A stretch of 64,000 bases of DNA from the NCBI RefSeq assembly GCF_025195125.1, contig NZ_JAMGSL010000010.1, positions 246,334 through 310,333 on the forward strand, read 5' to 3'. The first letter of the stretch is position 1, and every line of letters begins with the position of its first letter. A program made the translations under genes and the position numbers. The notes beneath the pieces were generated by a model. It was not told the origin of the DNA, did no database searches, and saw only the letters and a list, made by a program, of their open reading frames with translations. This DNA is from Streptomyces sp. Je 1-79 (lineage in GTDB: Bacteria > Actinomycetota > Actinomycetes > Streptomycetales > Streptomycetaceae). Shown one piece after another: positions 45,446 through 55,706 of this stretch.

Positions 45446-45621
45446 GAGCGCACCTCCCGTGCGGGGGCGGCCGGGGCTTCGCCCGACCGGACGACATGGG
45501 TACGGGCGGTCGGGCCCGACGCGGTGAGCGCGGCGGCGGCCGCACGGCCCGGCGCGGGCCGCTGGGCGCGTCCGGCGGGGCGGGTGCCGCCGCCGGGGGC
45601 GCGCGGGGCGAGGGCGGTCAC
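45442..45621 (-). CDS. Possible small gene between nuoG and nuoH (59 codons)
   Basis: An open frame from the GTG at 45621 to a TGA at 45444-45442 encodes 59 residues rich in Ala, Pro, Arg and Gly, with no hydrophobic helix. Its start overlaps the nuoG stop (GTGA) with GGAGG 7 nt upstream, and its stop overlaps the nuoH start (ATGA). This is exactly the coupling seen at real junctions in the operon. If it is not coding, this 172-nt gap is the only sizeable one in the operon. Composition alone does not prove coding, since open frames are common at this G+C. Confidence 0.45.
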   Translation of the reverse strand: MTALAPRAPGGGTRPAGRAQRPAPGRAAAAALTASGPTARTHVVRSGEAPAAPAREVRS

Positions 45622-48094
45622 GCGCCCACCTCCGTCGAAGTCGCCGGACCGATGCGGACCAGGTCGCCCGGGTGGGCGCCCGTGTCGGAGAGAACGCCGC
45701 CCTCGGCCGAGTTCAGCGGCAGCCAGACCACGCGGTCGGGCATCTCCGTGACCTGGAGCGGGAGCCGGGCCGAGCCGGCCGGGCCGGTGACGGCGAGGAC
45801 GTCGCCGTCCTTGACGCCCGTCTCGGCGGCCGTGGCGGCCGAGAGGCGGGCCACCGCCGCGTGGCGGGTGCCGGCCAGCGCCGAGTCGCCCTCCTGGAGA
45901 CGGCCCAGGTCGAGCAGGAGCCGGTGCCCGGCGAGGACCGCCTCGCCCTCGCCCGGACGGGGCGCGGCCTGTGCGGGCTCGGTGGGCTCGGAGGCCCGCT
46001 CGCCGTCCCAGCCGCCGAGCCGGTCCAGCTCCCGGCGGACCGACCGCAGGTCGGGCAGGGCCAGGTGCGCGTCGAGGGCGTCGGCGAGCATGTGCAGCAC
46101 GCGCGCGTCCGCCGGGGGCAGCCGCCGGGTCATCTGCTCGGGCTTCAGCGCGGCCTCGAAGAGGCGGGCCCTGCCCTCCCAGTTGAGGAAGGTGCCGGGC
46201 TTCTCGGCGACCGCGGCGACCGGCAGGACCACGTCGGCCCGCTCGGTGACCTCGCTCGGCCGCAGCTCCAGGGAGACCACGAACGCCGCGTCGAGCGCCT
46301 CACGCGCGCGTGCCGGGTCCGGCAGGTCGCGGACCTCGACGCCGCCGACGAGCAGCGCGCCGAGTTCGCCGGTGGCCGCGGCCTCGACGATCTGGCCGGT
46401 GTCGCGGCCGTAGCCGTGCGGGAGTTCGCGCACGCCCCAGGCGGCCGCGACCTCCTCACGCGCGCGTGGGTCGGTCGCGGGGCGGCCGCCGGGCAGCAGC
46501 GTCGGGATGGCGCCGGCTTCGAGCGCGCCGCGCTCACCGGCCCGGCGCGGGATCCACACCAGCTTCGCGCCGGTCGCCGCCGCCGTCCGTACGGCCGCGG
46601 TCAGCCCGCCCGGTACGGCGGCGAGCCGCTCGCCGACCACGACGACCGCGCCGTCCTGGCGGAGCGCCTCGGCCGCCCGCGTACCGGCCTCGTCGAGGCC
46701 GACCCGGGAGGTGAGGGCGTCCAGCCACTCGGTCTCGGTGCCGGGGGCGGCCGGCAGCAGCGTGCCGCCCGCCTTCTCCAGGCCCCGGGTCGCGAACGCG
46801 GCGACCGCGTAGGTCTTCTGGCCGCTCTTGCGCCAGGCCTTGCGCAGCCGCAGGAAGACGCCGGGCGCCTCCTCCTCGGACTCGAAGCCGACGAGGAGCA
46901 CCGCCGGGGCGGCTTCGAGGGAGGTGTACGTGACCCCCGTGCCGTCCAGGTCGCGTCCACGGCCCGCGACGGCCGAGGCCAGGAAGTCGGCCTCCTCGCT
47001 GGAGTGGACCCGGGCCCGGAAGTCGACGTCGTTGGTGTCGAGGGCGACGCGGGCGAACTTGGCGTACGCGTAGGAGTCCTCGACGGTCAGCCGGCCGCCG
47101 GCCAGGACGCCGGTACGGCCCCTGACCAGTCCGCGGGCCGCCGCCTCCAGGGCCTCCGGCCAGGAGGCCGGTTCGAGGACGCCCTCCGCGTTGCGTACGA
47201 GCGGGGTCGTCAGCCGGTCGCGCTGCTGGGCGTACCGGAACGCGAAGCGTCCCTTGTCGCACACCCACTCCTCGTTGACCTCCGGGTCCTCCGCCGCGAG
47301 CCGCCGCATGACCTTGCCGCGCCGGTGGTCCGTGCGCGTCGCGCAGCCGCCCGCGCAGTGCTCGCAGACGCTCGGCGAGGAGACCAGGTCGAAGGGGCGG
47401 GAACGGAACCGGTACGCCGCCGAGGTCAGCGCACCGACCGGGCAGATCTGGATGGTGTTCCCTGAGAAGTACGACTCGAAGGGGTCGCCCTCGCCGGTGC
47501 CGACCTGCTGGAGCGCGCCGCGCTCGACCAGCTCGATCATCGGGTCGCCCGCGACCTGGTTGGAGAACCGGGTGCAGCGCGCGCAGAGCACGCACCGCTC
47601 ACGGTCGAGCAGCACCTGCGTGGAGATCGGTACCGGCTTCTCGTAGGTCCGCTTGTGTCCCTCGAAGCGGGACTCGGACTGCCCGTGGGACATCGCCTGG
47701 TTCTGCAGCGGGCACTCGCCGCCCTTGTCGCAGACCGGGCAGTCCAGCGGGTGGTTGATGAGCAGCAGCTCCATCACGCCGTGCTGGGCCTTCTCGGCGA
47801 CCTGCGACGTCAGCTGGGACTTCACGACCATGCCGTCGGTGCAGGTGATGGTGCAGGACGCCATCGGCTTGCGCTGGCCCTCGACCTCGACGATGCACTG
47901 CCGGCAGGCGCCGGCCGGGTCGAGGAGCGGGTGGTCGCAGAACCGCGGGATCTCGATGCCGAGCTGCTCGGCGGCGCGGATGACCAGGGTCCCCTTGGGG
48001 ACGGAGATCTCGGCGCCGTCGATGGTCAGCGTGACCATGTCCTCCGGCGGTACCGCCGGGGAACCGCCGCCCGCGGGGCCGGCCGTGGTGACCG

Positions 48095-48098
<4 letters not shown>
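45618..48098 (-). CDS. nuoG: NuoG, NADH dehydrogenase 75-kDa subunit
   Basis: An 826-residue iron-sulfur subunit. The [2Fe-2S] ligands are C54, C65, C68 and C82; the N5 cluster is H116, C120, C123 and C129; N4 is C169, C172, C175 and C219. An additional CX2CX3CX27C set (C245, C248, C252, C280) matches the N7 cluster present in only some bacteria. A molybdopterin-oxidoreductase-like domain follows (about 290-826). ATG at 48098 overlaps the nuoF stop. Confidence 0.95.
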
Positions 48099-49443
<1,345 letters not shown>

Positions 49444-49444
<1 letters not shown>

Positions 49445-50187
49445 CACTCCCCCTCCCCACTGGCCGATTCGCCGCGCGGGTGGACGATCTTGTGGTGCGG
49501 GGTCTCGCCCTTGGCCAGCCGCAGCCCGACGAGCGAGGCCGGGCCGGCCCCTCCGGTGGCCTCGACGGCCCCCTCGCGCTCGTCGGGGAAGCCGGCCAGG
49601 ATGCGGGCGGTCTCCTTGTATGTACACAGGGGCGCGCCCCGCGTCGGCTGGACCGGGCGGCCGGCCCGCAGGTCGTCGACCATCTTCTTGGCCGAGTCGG
49701 GCGTCTGGTTGTCGAAGAACTCCCAGTTGACCATCACGACGGGCGCGAAGTCGCAGGCCGCGTTGCACTCGATGTGCTCCAGCGTGACCTTGCCGTCCTC
49801 GGTCGTCTCGTTGTTACCGACGCCCAGGTGCTCCTTCAGCTCCTCGAAGATGGCGTCGCCGCCCATGACCGCGCAGAGCGTGTTGGTGCAGACCCCGACC
49901 TGGTAGTCGCCGGAGGGCTTGCGGCGGTACATCGTGTAGAAGGTGGCGACCGCGGTGACCTCGGCGGTGGTCAGGCCGAGGACGTCGGCACAGAACCTCA
50001 TGCCGGTCCGCGTCACATGGCCTTCCTCCGACTGCACGAGGTGCAGCAGCGGCAGGAGCGCGGAGCGGGACCCCGGGTAGCGGGCGATGATCTCCTTGGC
50101 GTCCGCCTCCAGCCGGGCGCGTACCTCGGCCGGGTAGTCGGGGGCGGGGAGCTGGGGCATCCCGAGACTGGTCTGTCCGTCCGTCAT
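49444..50187 (-). CDS. nuoE: NuoE, NADH dehydrogenase 24-kDa subunit
   Basis: A 247-residue thioredoxin-like subunit carrying the N1a [2Fe-2S] cluster with ligands C100, C105, C141 and C145. The C-terminal 60 residues beyond the fold are an extension common in actinobacterial NuoE. ATG at 50187 overlaps the nuoD stop. Forms the NADH module with NuoF and NuoG. Confidence 0.95.
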
Positions 50188-51506
50188 CGGTCGACGCCTC
50201 CCATCACGGGGTCGATGGACGCGACGGCGACGATGACGTCGGCGACCTGGCCGCCCTCGCACATCGCCGCCATGGCCTGCAGGTTGGTGAAGGAAGGGTC
50301 GCGGAAGTGGACCCGGTAGGGGCGGGTGCCGCCGTCGGAGACGACGTGCACGCCGAGCTCGCCCTTGGGCGACTCGACGGCCGCGTAGGCCTGTCCGGCC
50401 GGGACGCGGAAGCCCTCGGTGACCAGCTTGAAGTGGTGGATCAGGGCCTCCATGGAGGTGCCCATGATCTTCTTGATGTGGTCGAGGGAGTTGCCGAGGC
50501 CGTCGGGGCCGAGCGCGAGCTGGGCGGGCCAGGCGATCTTCTTGTCGGCGACCATGACCGCGCCGGGCTCCAGGCGGTCGAGGCACTGCTCGACGATCCG
50601 CAGCGACTGCCGCATCTCCTCCAGGCGGACGAGGAAGCGTCCGTAGGAGTCGCAGGTGTCGGCGGTGGGGACGTCGAACTCGTAGTTCTCGTAGCCGCAG
50701 TACGGGTCGGTCTTGCGCAGGTCGTGCGGGAGGCCCGCCGAGCGCAGGATCGGTCCGGTGGCGCCGAGCGCCATGCAGCCGGTGAGGTCGAGGTAGCCGA
50801 CGTCCTGCATGCGGGCCTTGAAGATGGGGTTGCCGGTGGCGAGCTTGTCGTACTCCGGCATGTTCTTCTTCATGGTCTTCACGAACTCGCGCACGGCGTC
50901 GACGGCGCCGGGCGGGAGGTCCTGGGCGAGGCCGCCGGGGCGGATGAACGCGTGGTTCATGCGCAGCCCGGTGATCAGCTCGTACAGGTCCAGGATCATC
51001 TCCCGGTCCCGGAAGCCGTAGATCATGATCGTGGTGGCGCCCAGCTCCATGCCGCCGGTGGCGATGCACACCAGGTGGGAGGAGAGCCGGTTGAGCTCCA
51101 TGAGGAGCACCCGGATGACGCTGGCCCGGTCCGGGATCTGGTCGGTGATGCCGAGCAGCTTCTCGACGCCCAGGCAGTACGCCGTCTCGTTGTAGAACGA
51201 GGTGAGGTAGTCCATGCGCGTGACGAAGGTGGTGCCCTGCGTCCAGTTCCGGAACTCGAGGTTCTTCTCGATGCCGGTGTGGAGGTAGCCGATGCCGCAG
51301 CGGGCCTCGGTGACGGTCTCGCCGTCGATCTCCAGGATCAGCCGGAGCACACCGTGCGTGGACGGGTGCTGGGGACCCATGTTGACGATGATCCGCTCGT
51401 CGTCCGCCTTGGCGGCGGACTCGACGACCTCTTCCCAGTCACCACCGGTGACGGTGTAGACGGTGCCTTCGGTGGTCTCGCGGGGAGACGCGTTCGGAGT
51501 GGTCAC
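50184..51506 (-). CDS. nuoD: NuoD, complex I 49-kDa subunit
   Basis: A 440-residue subunit forming the quinone pocket with NuoB. Signatures are MGPQHPSTHGVLRLILEIDGE (residues about 43 onward, given in part) and the C-terminal DPVMGGVDR, the degenerate metal-site region inherited from [NiFe] hydrogenase. GTG at 51506 overlaps the nuoC stop. The second nuo locus has no counterpart of this gene. Confidence 0.96.
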   Translation of the reverse strand: MTTPNASPRETTEGTVYTVTGGDWEEVVESAAKADDERIIVNMGPQHPSTHGVLRLILEIDGETVTEARCGIGYLHTGIEKNLEFRNWTQGTTFVTRMDYLTSFYNETAYCLGVEKLLGITDQIPDRASVIRVLLMELNRLSSHLVCIATGGMELGATTIMIYGFRDREMILDLYELITGLRMNHAFIRPGGLAQDLPPGAVDAVREFVKTMKKNMPEYDKLATGNPIFKARMQDVGYLDLTGCMALGATGPILRSAGLPHDLRKTDPYCGYENYEFDVPTADTCDSYGRFLVRLEEMRQSLRIVEQCLDRLEPGAVMVADKKIAWPAQLALGPDGLGNSLDHIKKIMGTSMEALIHHFKLVTEGFRVPAGQAYAAVESPKGELGVHVVSDGGTRPYRVHFRDPSFTNLQAMAAMCEGGQVADVIVAVASIDPVMGGVDR

Positions 51507-52230
51507 GAGTACGACCTCCGCTGGTCAGGAGCCGGGATCTGGGCGCCCTTGTACTCGACGGCGATGCCGCCGAGGGGGTAGTCCTTGCGCTGCGGGAAGC
51601 CCTGCCAGTCGTCCGGCATCATGATCCGGGTGAGGGCGGGGTGGCCGTCGAAGACGATGCCGAAGAAGTCGTACGTCTCGCGCTCGTGCCAGTCGTTCGT
51701 CGGGTAGACGGCGACCAGGGACGGGATGTGCGGGTCGGCGTCCGGGGCGGACACCTCCAGGCGGATCATCCGGCCGTGGGTGAGCGAGCGCAGGTGGTAG
51801 ACGGCGTGCAGCTCGCGGCCCTTGTCGCCGAGGTAGTGGACGCCGGAGACGCCCGTACAGAGCTCGAAGCGCAGCGCCGGGTCGTCGCGCAGGGTGCGGG
51901 CGACGCGGACGAGGTGCTCGCGGGCGATGTGGAAGGTGATCTCGTCGCGGTCGACGACCGTCTTCTCGATGGCGTTCCCGGGGAGGAGTCCCTGCTCGTC
52001 GAGGGCGCCCTCGAGTTCGTCGGCGACCTCGTCGAACCAGCCGCCGTACGGGCGGACGGCCGCGCCGGGCAGGCGTACGGAGCGGACGAGGCCGCCGTAG
52101 CCGGAGGTGTCGCCGCCGTTGTTGGCGCCGAACATCCCGCGCTGGACGCGGACCTCCTCCCCGTGCTCCCCGCGCTGCCCGGGCAGGTTCTGCTCGGAGA
52201 GCTCCTTCTCGGGGTTGGGAGTCTCGTCAC

Positions 52231-52234
<4 letters not shown>
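51503..52234 (-). CDS. nuoC: NuoC, complex I 30-kDa subunit
   Basis: A 243-residue subunit with the signature NDWHERETYDFFGIVFDGHP (about 182-201) and GFPQRKDYPLGG. The start is most likely the TTG at 52234, which overlaps the nuoB stop (TTGA) and has AAGGGG 8 nt upstream; there is no in-frame ATG or GTG close by. Ends normally, without the long tail seen in NuoC2. Confidence 0.93.
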
Positions 52235-52785
<551 letters not shown>

Positions 52786-52802
52786 AGGTGCCCCTCAGCC
52801 CC

Positions 52803-53162
52803 TCAGTCCCATTCCAGGCCGCCGCGCCGCCACACATACGCGTAGGCGACGAAGACGGTGAGCACGAAGAGCAGCATCTCCACGAGCCCGAAAAGCCCCA
52901 GGGCGTCGAAGGTGACGGCCCAGGGGTAGAGGAAGACGATCTCGATGTCGAAGACGATGAAGAGCATCGCCGTCAGGTAGTACTTGATGGGGAAGCGGCC
53001 GCCTCCGGCCGGAGTGGGCGTCGGTTCGATGCCGCACTCGTATGCCTCAAGTTTTGCCCTGTTGTACCGCTTTGGGCCGATTAGCGTGGCCATGACCACG
53101 GAGAAGATCGCAAACCCCGCACCCAGGGCACCGAGCACGAGGATGGGCGCGTACGCATTCAC
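52803..53162 (-). CDS. nuoA: NuoA, NADH-quinone oxidoreductase subunit A
   Basis: A 119-residue ND3-family protein with three helices and the loop LEAYECGIEPTPTPAGGGRF containing the conserved cysteine. I chose the GTG at 53162 with AAGGAG and GAGGAG upstream. First gene of the complete operon, downstream of a Rex-like operator. Confidence 0.95.
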   Translation of the reverse strand: MNAYAPILVLGALGAGFAIFSVVMATLIGPKRYNRAKLEAYECGIEPTPTPAGGGRFPIKYYLTAMLFIVFDIEIVFLYPWAVTFDALGLFGLVEMLLFVLTVFVAYAYVWRRGGLEWD

Positions 53163-53228
53163 GCTCCTCGCTCCTTCCAGTCGTCCTTGACCGTTGGACC
53201 GCACCGTCGGGCACAAAGATCGCCCCCA

Positions 53229-53244
53229 TGTGAGGCAGTTCACA
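53229..53244. promoter_or_regulatory. Candidate Rex (NADH/NAD+ sensor) operator upstream of nuoA
   Basis: TGTGAGGCAGTTCACA matches the actinobacterial Rex consensus TGTGAACNNNTTCACA in both outer arms. It lies 67-82 bp upstream of the nuoA start and about 17 nt downstream of a possible -10 element. Rex control of the nuo operon is reported for S. coelicolor, from memory. Confidence 0.7.
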
Positions 53245-53260
53245 AGCCCGACTGCCCCGC

Positions 53261-53266
53261 ATCCTA
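53261..53266 (-). promoter_or_regulatory. Possible nuoA -10 element
   Basis: TAGGAT on the minus strand resembles a vegetative -10 box. The -35 region is poor. If used, the Rex-like site would lie just downstream of the transcription start, a repressing position. Confidence 0.35.
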
Positions 53267-53809
53267 TGCCCGCCCCTCTGTGATCTGCGACACGGGGTAC
53301 GGCAACGAGTTTGTGATCTCCACCACCTGACGAAGGATCATGAAGTCGGATGAGCGGTGATCTTGGCACTCGAAGCGCCCAGGTGATCACCAGTCGTGAC
53401 ATCCGGACCGGAAACCGCTGGTCGGAGGGGTGGCGCACTATCAAGCGGTGGCGTGTACAAGCAAATTGGCGATGGACTCGACCGGGTGATAAAGGACCGG
53501 CCTGTCGCCCGGTCGGGGGTCTCCGGGGAGCGAAGTGGACGTGTGCACCGATTCACGAGCGGCCCGACCGCCTGATGGACACCATGCTGTGACCTGCGCC
53601 ACACCGCCACCGCCCCGGAGAAAGCGGGGCTTGGCCATCGGTGTGAAGAGGTGGTAAGCGACGGTCAATTCGGACGTTTCGCGGAAAACCCGTGATCAAG
53701 GGCCTGATGAGCCGTGCCCGTATTGTCCGTTACGGCGTCAATAAGGACGCCAGATAAGCGGATTGAGTGGTTCCGAACGTAACTGTGGCGCAACCCACGT
53801 TTCTTGAAG

Positions 53810-53842
53810 GGAACCGTGAAGCCCTGATAGCGGTTGTACTCA
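53810..53842 (+). promoter_or_regulatory. Possible ECF-type promoter giving a leaderless NlpC/P60 transcript
   Basis: GGAAC (53810-53814) and GTT (53833-53835) are separated by 18 nt, resembling ECF sigma promoters of the GGAA-N18-GTT class. The ATG at 53842 is 7 nt beyond GTT, where transcription would begin. No ribosome-binding site precedes this ATG. Confidence 0.4.
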
Positions 53843-54660
53843 TGTCCCAGACCGCTCACATACCCAGCCACCGGAAGCCCCGCCGCAGCGCTTCGAAGCT
53901 CGCGCTCCGCGCCGGAGTTGCCGGTGGCGTCCTCAGCACCATCGCGGTGGCCGGTGCTGCCGGGCCGGCGAACGCCGACCCTGTGACCGAGACCATCGAG
54001 ATGCCGACGCTCGGCTCGCTCGACACCGACCTGGCGAGCGCCGTCTCCGCGTCGGCCGAGGCGTCCCAGCAGGAGGCCCTCGACCTGAGCCTGCAGGCCC
54101 AGGAGACCGCCGCCCTGGAGAAGGCCGCCAAGGAGGCCAAGAAGGCCAAGGCCGAGGCCGACCGCAAGGCCGAGGCCGAGAAGGCCGAGAGGGCCCGCGC
54201 CGAGGCCCGCGAGCGCGCCTCGCGCACCCAGGAGCGCACCCAGCTCTCCTCGTCCTCCTCCGACTCCTCCGACAGCGGCTCCTCGTACAGCAGCGACGCC
54301 CCCACCGGCTCCGCCGCCGCGATCGTGGCCTTCGCCCGCGCCCAGGTCGGCGACGCCTACATCTCCGGCGGCACCGGCCCCAACTCCTGGGACTGCTCCG
54401 GGCTCGTCCAGGCCGCCTACCGCCAGGCCGGCGTCGACCTGCCGCGCGTCTCCAGCTCCCAGTCGTCCATGGGCACGTCCGTCTCGCTGAGCAGCCTGCA
54501 GCCGGGCGACATCCTGTACTGGGGCAGCCGCAGCGGCTCGTACCACGTGGCGATCTACGTGGGCGGCGGCAAGTACGTCGGTGCGCAGAATCCGTCGACC
54601 GGTGTCGTCGAGCGCTCCCTGGACTGGGACATGCCCTCCGGCGCGGTCCGGATCCTCTGA
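53842..54660 (+). CDS. Secreted NlpC/P60 peptidoglycan endopeptidase
   Basis: A 272-residue preprotein. The export segment is about 20-45 with cleavage after ANA. Residues about 80-132 form an Ala/Glu/Lys coiled coil, followed by a Ser-rich linker (135-152). The NlpC/P60 domain is about 155-272, with catalytic C185 (WDCSGLVQAAYR), H235 (GSYHVAIYVGGG) and Q249 or N250 as the third residue. It cleaves stem peptides of the cell wall. I chose the ATG at 53842; a longer frame begins at 53767 but adds no signal sequence. Confidence 0.9.
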   Translation: MSQTAHIPSHRKPRRSASKLALRAGVAGGVLSTIAVAGAAGPANADPVTETIEMPTLGSLDTDLASAVSASAEASQQEALDLSLQAQETAALEKAAKEAKKAKAEADRKAEAEKAERARAEARERASRTQERTQLSSSSSDSSDSGSSYSSDAPTGSAAAIVAFARAQVGDAYISGGTGPNSWDCSGLVQAAYRQAGVDLPRVSSSQSSMGTSVSLSSLQPGDILYWGSRSGSYHVAIYVGGGKYVGAQNPSTGVVERSLDWDMPSGAVRIL

Positions 54661-54683
54661 TCGCCCGCATCCCGCACGCGAAA

Positions 54684-54715
54684 GGCCGTCACTCCTCGGG
54701 GGAGTGACGGCTTTT
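54684..54715. terminator. Rho-independent-type terminator after the NlpC/P60 gene
   Basis: An 11-bp perfect stem (54685-54695 with 54701-54711), a 5-nt loop, then TTTT on the right and AAAG on the left. It suits termination in both directions between convergent genes. Confidence 0.85.
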
Positions 54716-54746
54716 CCCGTCCTGTTCCGATTTCGCGCGGTACGTC

Positions 54747-55610
54747 CTACTTACGGAACGCCTCGATGATCCGGGCGTAGCTGTCCCCGCCGTGGCCCGC
54801 CTCGACCGCCGCCCGCATCAGCTCCAGATGCAGCCGCGGCAGCCGGTCGTCGACGCCCCGCGCCTCCCCCGCGTGCAGCAGATGCCCGATCGCCGCCACC
54901 TGGACGTCGATCGTGGCGTCCGCGCCCGGGTACTCCCCCGCGTCGATCTGTTCGGCGTACCCCGTCATGAACCAGGAGACCGTCGACAGCCAGCGGGTGG
55001 CCACCGCCGTGAAGTCCCGGGCCGGCACCCCGTCGGCGCCCGCGAGGGCGGTCGCGTGCAGCCAGCCGCCGAAGACGGACCACATGAGGCCGAGCAGCCC
55101 CGCGTCGTACAGCGAGGCGAGCCCCACGTCCGGGCCGAGGTCCACCGGGTCTCCGAGGACGGCGAGCGTCGCCCGGTGCGCGGCGAACAGCTCGGGCGAC
55201 CCCGCGTAGAGGATCATGTTTGCGCTGTCACCGATGCCCGGCGGGGTCGTCATGACGGCGCCGTCGAGGTAGCCGATGCCGTGCTCCGCCGCCCACTGAG
55301 CCTCCGCGCGGGCCTGCTCGGGCGAACCGGTGGTGAGGTTGACCAGGGCCCGGCCCCGCAGCGACGCGGCCACGGGGGCCAGGAGGCCGCGTACGGCGGG
55401 GAAGTCGAGGACGCAGACCACGACGAGTTCGCTCGCGGCGACGGCCTCCGCGACGGAGGCGGCGCGGACGGCGCCCCGGGCGACCAGGGCGTCCGCCTTC
55501 CCGGGCGTGCGGTTCCAGACGGTGGTGCGGTGGCCGGCGGCGAGGAAGGCGTCGGCGAGGGCGGCGCCCATCTGCCCGAGACCGATGACCGTGATGTTCT
55601 GTGCGTTCAT
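54747..55610 (-). CDS. NAD(P)-binding dehydrogenase, 6PGDH/imine-reductase-like
   Basis: A 287-residue protein of the beta-hydroxyacid dehydrogenase and imine reductase superfamily. The Rossmann motif is GLGQMGAALADAF (residues 10-22), with NRTPGK just after beta-2 suggesting NADP(H). The C-terminal helical domain (about 165-287) contains SLYDAGLLGLMWSVFGGWLHA. The lysine typical of true hydroxyisobutyrate dehydrogenases is replaced, as in imine reductases. ATG at 55610. Divergent from a GlxA-type regulator that may control it. Confidence 0.82.
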   Translation of the reverse strand: MNAQNITVIGLGQMGAALADAFLAAGHRTTVWNRTPGKADALVARGAVRAASVAEAVAASELVVVCVLDFPAVRGLLAPVAASLRGRALVNLTTGSPEQARAEAQWAAEHGIGYLDGAVMTTPPGIGDSANMILYAGSPELFAAHRATLAVLGDPVDLGPDVGLASLYDAGLLGLMWSVFGGWLHATALAGADGVPARDFTAVATRWLSTVSWFMTGYAEQIDAGEYPGADATIDVQVAAIGHLLHAGEARGVDDRLPRLHLELMRAAVEAGHGGDSYARIIEAFRK

Positions 55611-55706
55611 GGAATCCACGCTCGCAGCGGCGGAATCCGGCCGACAGTGGCAGGACCGACGGCGACCGCACGATTCCTGCCGCGCTCCTGGCGTACGGTC
55701 GAGCCC

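Larger units (their letters stand above)
53163..53841. other. Long intergenic region (679 bp) between divergent nuoA and NlpC/P60 genes
   Basis: Holds the nuoA promoter and a Rex-like site (53229-53266), a perfect 10-bp palindrome GGTGATCACC (53382-53391), and the NlpC/P60 promoter near its right end. It is less G+C-rich than the genes around it. Short open frames exist (for example 53350-53592), but they lack coding character and ribosome-binding sites. No riboswitch or RNA family is recognised. Confidence 0.6.

Noticed and set aside
45672..47465. Long open frame on the plus strand opposite nuoG
   Set aside because: It is a high-G+C shadow frame: Arg/Gly/Ala/Val-biased, with no family motifs and no ribosome-binding site, opposite a clear iron-sulfur subunit. 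Similar long shadow frames opposite nuoD, nuoF, nuoL and korA were dropped for the same reason.
53350..53592. Possible 80-codon gene in the nuoA/NlpC gap
   Set aside because: It has rare codons, no third-position G+C bias, no ribosome-binding site, and is not recognisable.
53163..53841. c-di-AMP (ydaO) riboswitch upstream of the NlpC/P60 gene
   Set aside because: Streptomyces cell-wall hydrolase genes often have one, so I looked for its conserved blocks, such as the CAGCTAACCTCG-type end, and found none.
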